From Nocardioides currus (lineage in GTDB: Bacteria; Actinomycetota; Actinomycetes; Propionibacteriales; Nocardioidaceae): 64,000 nt of DNA. Under the pieces are notes generated by a model, which was not told the origin of the DNA, did no database searches, and saw nothing but the letters and a program-made list of their open reading frames with translations. Positions 63,515 to 64,000 of the stretch are shown here, piece by piece; the stretch's first letter is position 1, and every line of letters starts with the position of its first letter. The DNA lies in NCBI RefSeq assembly GCF_003057875.1, contig NZ_PYXZ01000005.1, positions 220,690-284,689 of the forward strand. Direction: 5' to 3'. Position numbers and translations under genes: made by a program.

Positions 63515-64000
63515 GCCGGCTCCCGCTCGAGCCGTTGGGAGATGACCGCGGAGACGCCGTCGCCGCGCATCGTGACGCCGTAGAGCGCGTCGCCGACCTC
63601 CATGGTGCGCTTCTGGTGGGTGATCACGAGCAGCTGGGAGTTCTCCCGCAGCTCCTCGTAGATCTCCAGCAGCCGACCGAGGTTGGTGTCGTCGAGTGCG
63701 GCCTCGACCTCGTCGAGGATGTAGAACGGCGAGGGCCTGGCCTTGAAGAGCGCGACGAGGAAGGCAACGGCGACCAGCGACCGCTCGCCACCGGAGAGCA
63801 GCGAGAGCCGCTTGACCTTCTTGCCGGCCGGGCGGGCCTCGACCTCGATCCCGGTGTTGAGCATGTCGTCGGGCTCGGTGAGAACGAGCCGGCCCTCGCC
63901 ACCCGGGAAGAGCCGCGCGAAGGTCGCGTCGAACGCCTTCTCGACGTCGGCGTAGGCCTCGCGGAAGACCTGCTGGACCCGGTCGTCGACCTCGCGGACG
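63511..64000 (-). CDS. smc: Chromosome segregation protein SMC, C-terminal part
   Basis: The frame stays open to the window edge, so only the last ~160 residues are visible. They carry the C-terminal ATPase half: '[16 protein letters not shown]', the ABC signature '[20 protein letters not shown]', Walker B '[15 protein letters not shown]' and '[13 protein letters not shown]'. SMC compacts and segregates the chromosome. The smc-thioesterase-(small protein)-ftsY order is common in actinobacteria. Confidence 0.96.
   Translation of the reverse strand, partial: VREVDDRVQQVFREAYADVEKAFDATFARLFPGGEGRLVLTEPDDMLNTGIEVEARPAGKKVKRLSLLSGGERSLVAVAFLVALFKARPSPFYILDEVEAALDDTNLGRLLEIYEELRENSQLLVITHQKRTMEVGDALYGVTMRGDGVSAVISQRLEREPA

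Overview
The window is about 64 kb of very GC-rich DNA from a high-GC Gram-positive bacterium. It most likely comes from Nocardioides or a close relative in the Nocardioidaceae. I infer this from the codon bias, the many GTG starts, the gene neighbourhoods (rpsB-tsf-pyrH-frr-cdsA-rlmN; dxr-rip1-ispG; rpsP-KH-rimM-trmD-rplS-lepB-rnhB; smc-ftsY and amtB-glnK-glnD-ffh) and families common in actinobacteria (DUF4081 GNAT, DUF2469, RIO kinase, maltokinase-cap protein). Most core genes lie on the minus strand. I see no rRNA, tRNA, CRISPR array, transposase or prophage.

Layout. 1-6.2 kb: the end of a propeller-like protein, a DUF4081 acetyltransferase, a plus-strand cassette (circularly permuted ATP-grasp/alpha-E fusion plus transglutaminase), and a minus-strand pair of a homocysteine S-methyltransferase-like protein and a small 'virulence factor' family protein. 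6.2-12.7 kb: a chain of overlapping genes with a second transglutaminase, the isoprenoid enzymes ispG and dxr around the site-2 protease rip1, a truncated acyl-CoA-synthetase-like protein and an M1 peptidase. 12.8-17 kb: RIO kinase, LOG-family protein, maltokinase-cap protein, GT4 glycosyltransferase. 17-24.6 kb: rlmN, small membrane and phosphatase genes, cdsA, frr, pyrH, tsf and rpsB. 25-34 kb: M23 peptidase, a hairpin repeat array, a ferric-reductase-like protein, xerC, then a competence/protein-export operon (lepB twice, rnhB, DUF2469, yraN, comM, dprA). 34-37.4 kb: a ribosome biogenesis operon including a TrmD fused to a GNAT domain. 37.6-39.3 kb: GNAT and amidohydrolase. 39.4-47.4 kb: one gene for a secreted multidomain protein of 2671 residues. 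47.4-54 kb: NYN-like protein, ffh, and the nitrogen module amtB-glnK-glnK-glnD. 54.1-61.1 kb: a plus-strand glycosyltransferase cassette sitting between amtB and ftsY. 61.1-64 kb: a second hairpin array, ftsY, a small membrane protein, a thioesterase and the end of smc.

How they work together. Most of the window is housekeeping: translation and ribosome maturation, SRP-dependent export (ffh, ftsY, lepB), the MEP isoprenoid pathway, phospholipid synthesis, chromosome maintenance and nitrogen sensing. The accessory parts are the giant secreted protein, the glycosyltransferase cassette and the two transglutaminase loci. They suggest surface polysaccharide or cell-envelope functions, but no substrate can be assigned from sequence.

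Regulatory signals. Many first genes of transcription units show a TANNNT hexamer exactly 6 or 7 nt before an ATG or GTG. This points to widespread leaderless transcription and helped choose several starts. The glnK copy nearest glnD has three 11-bp repeats abutting its -10 box, and the amtB upstream region carries two inverted repeats with 6-nt spacers. Two different tandem hairpin arrays lie in two convergent gene junctions.
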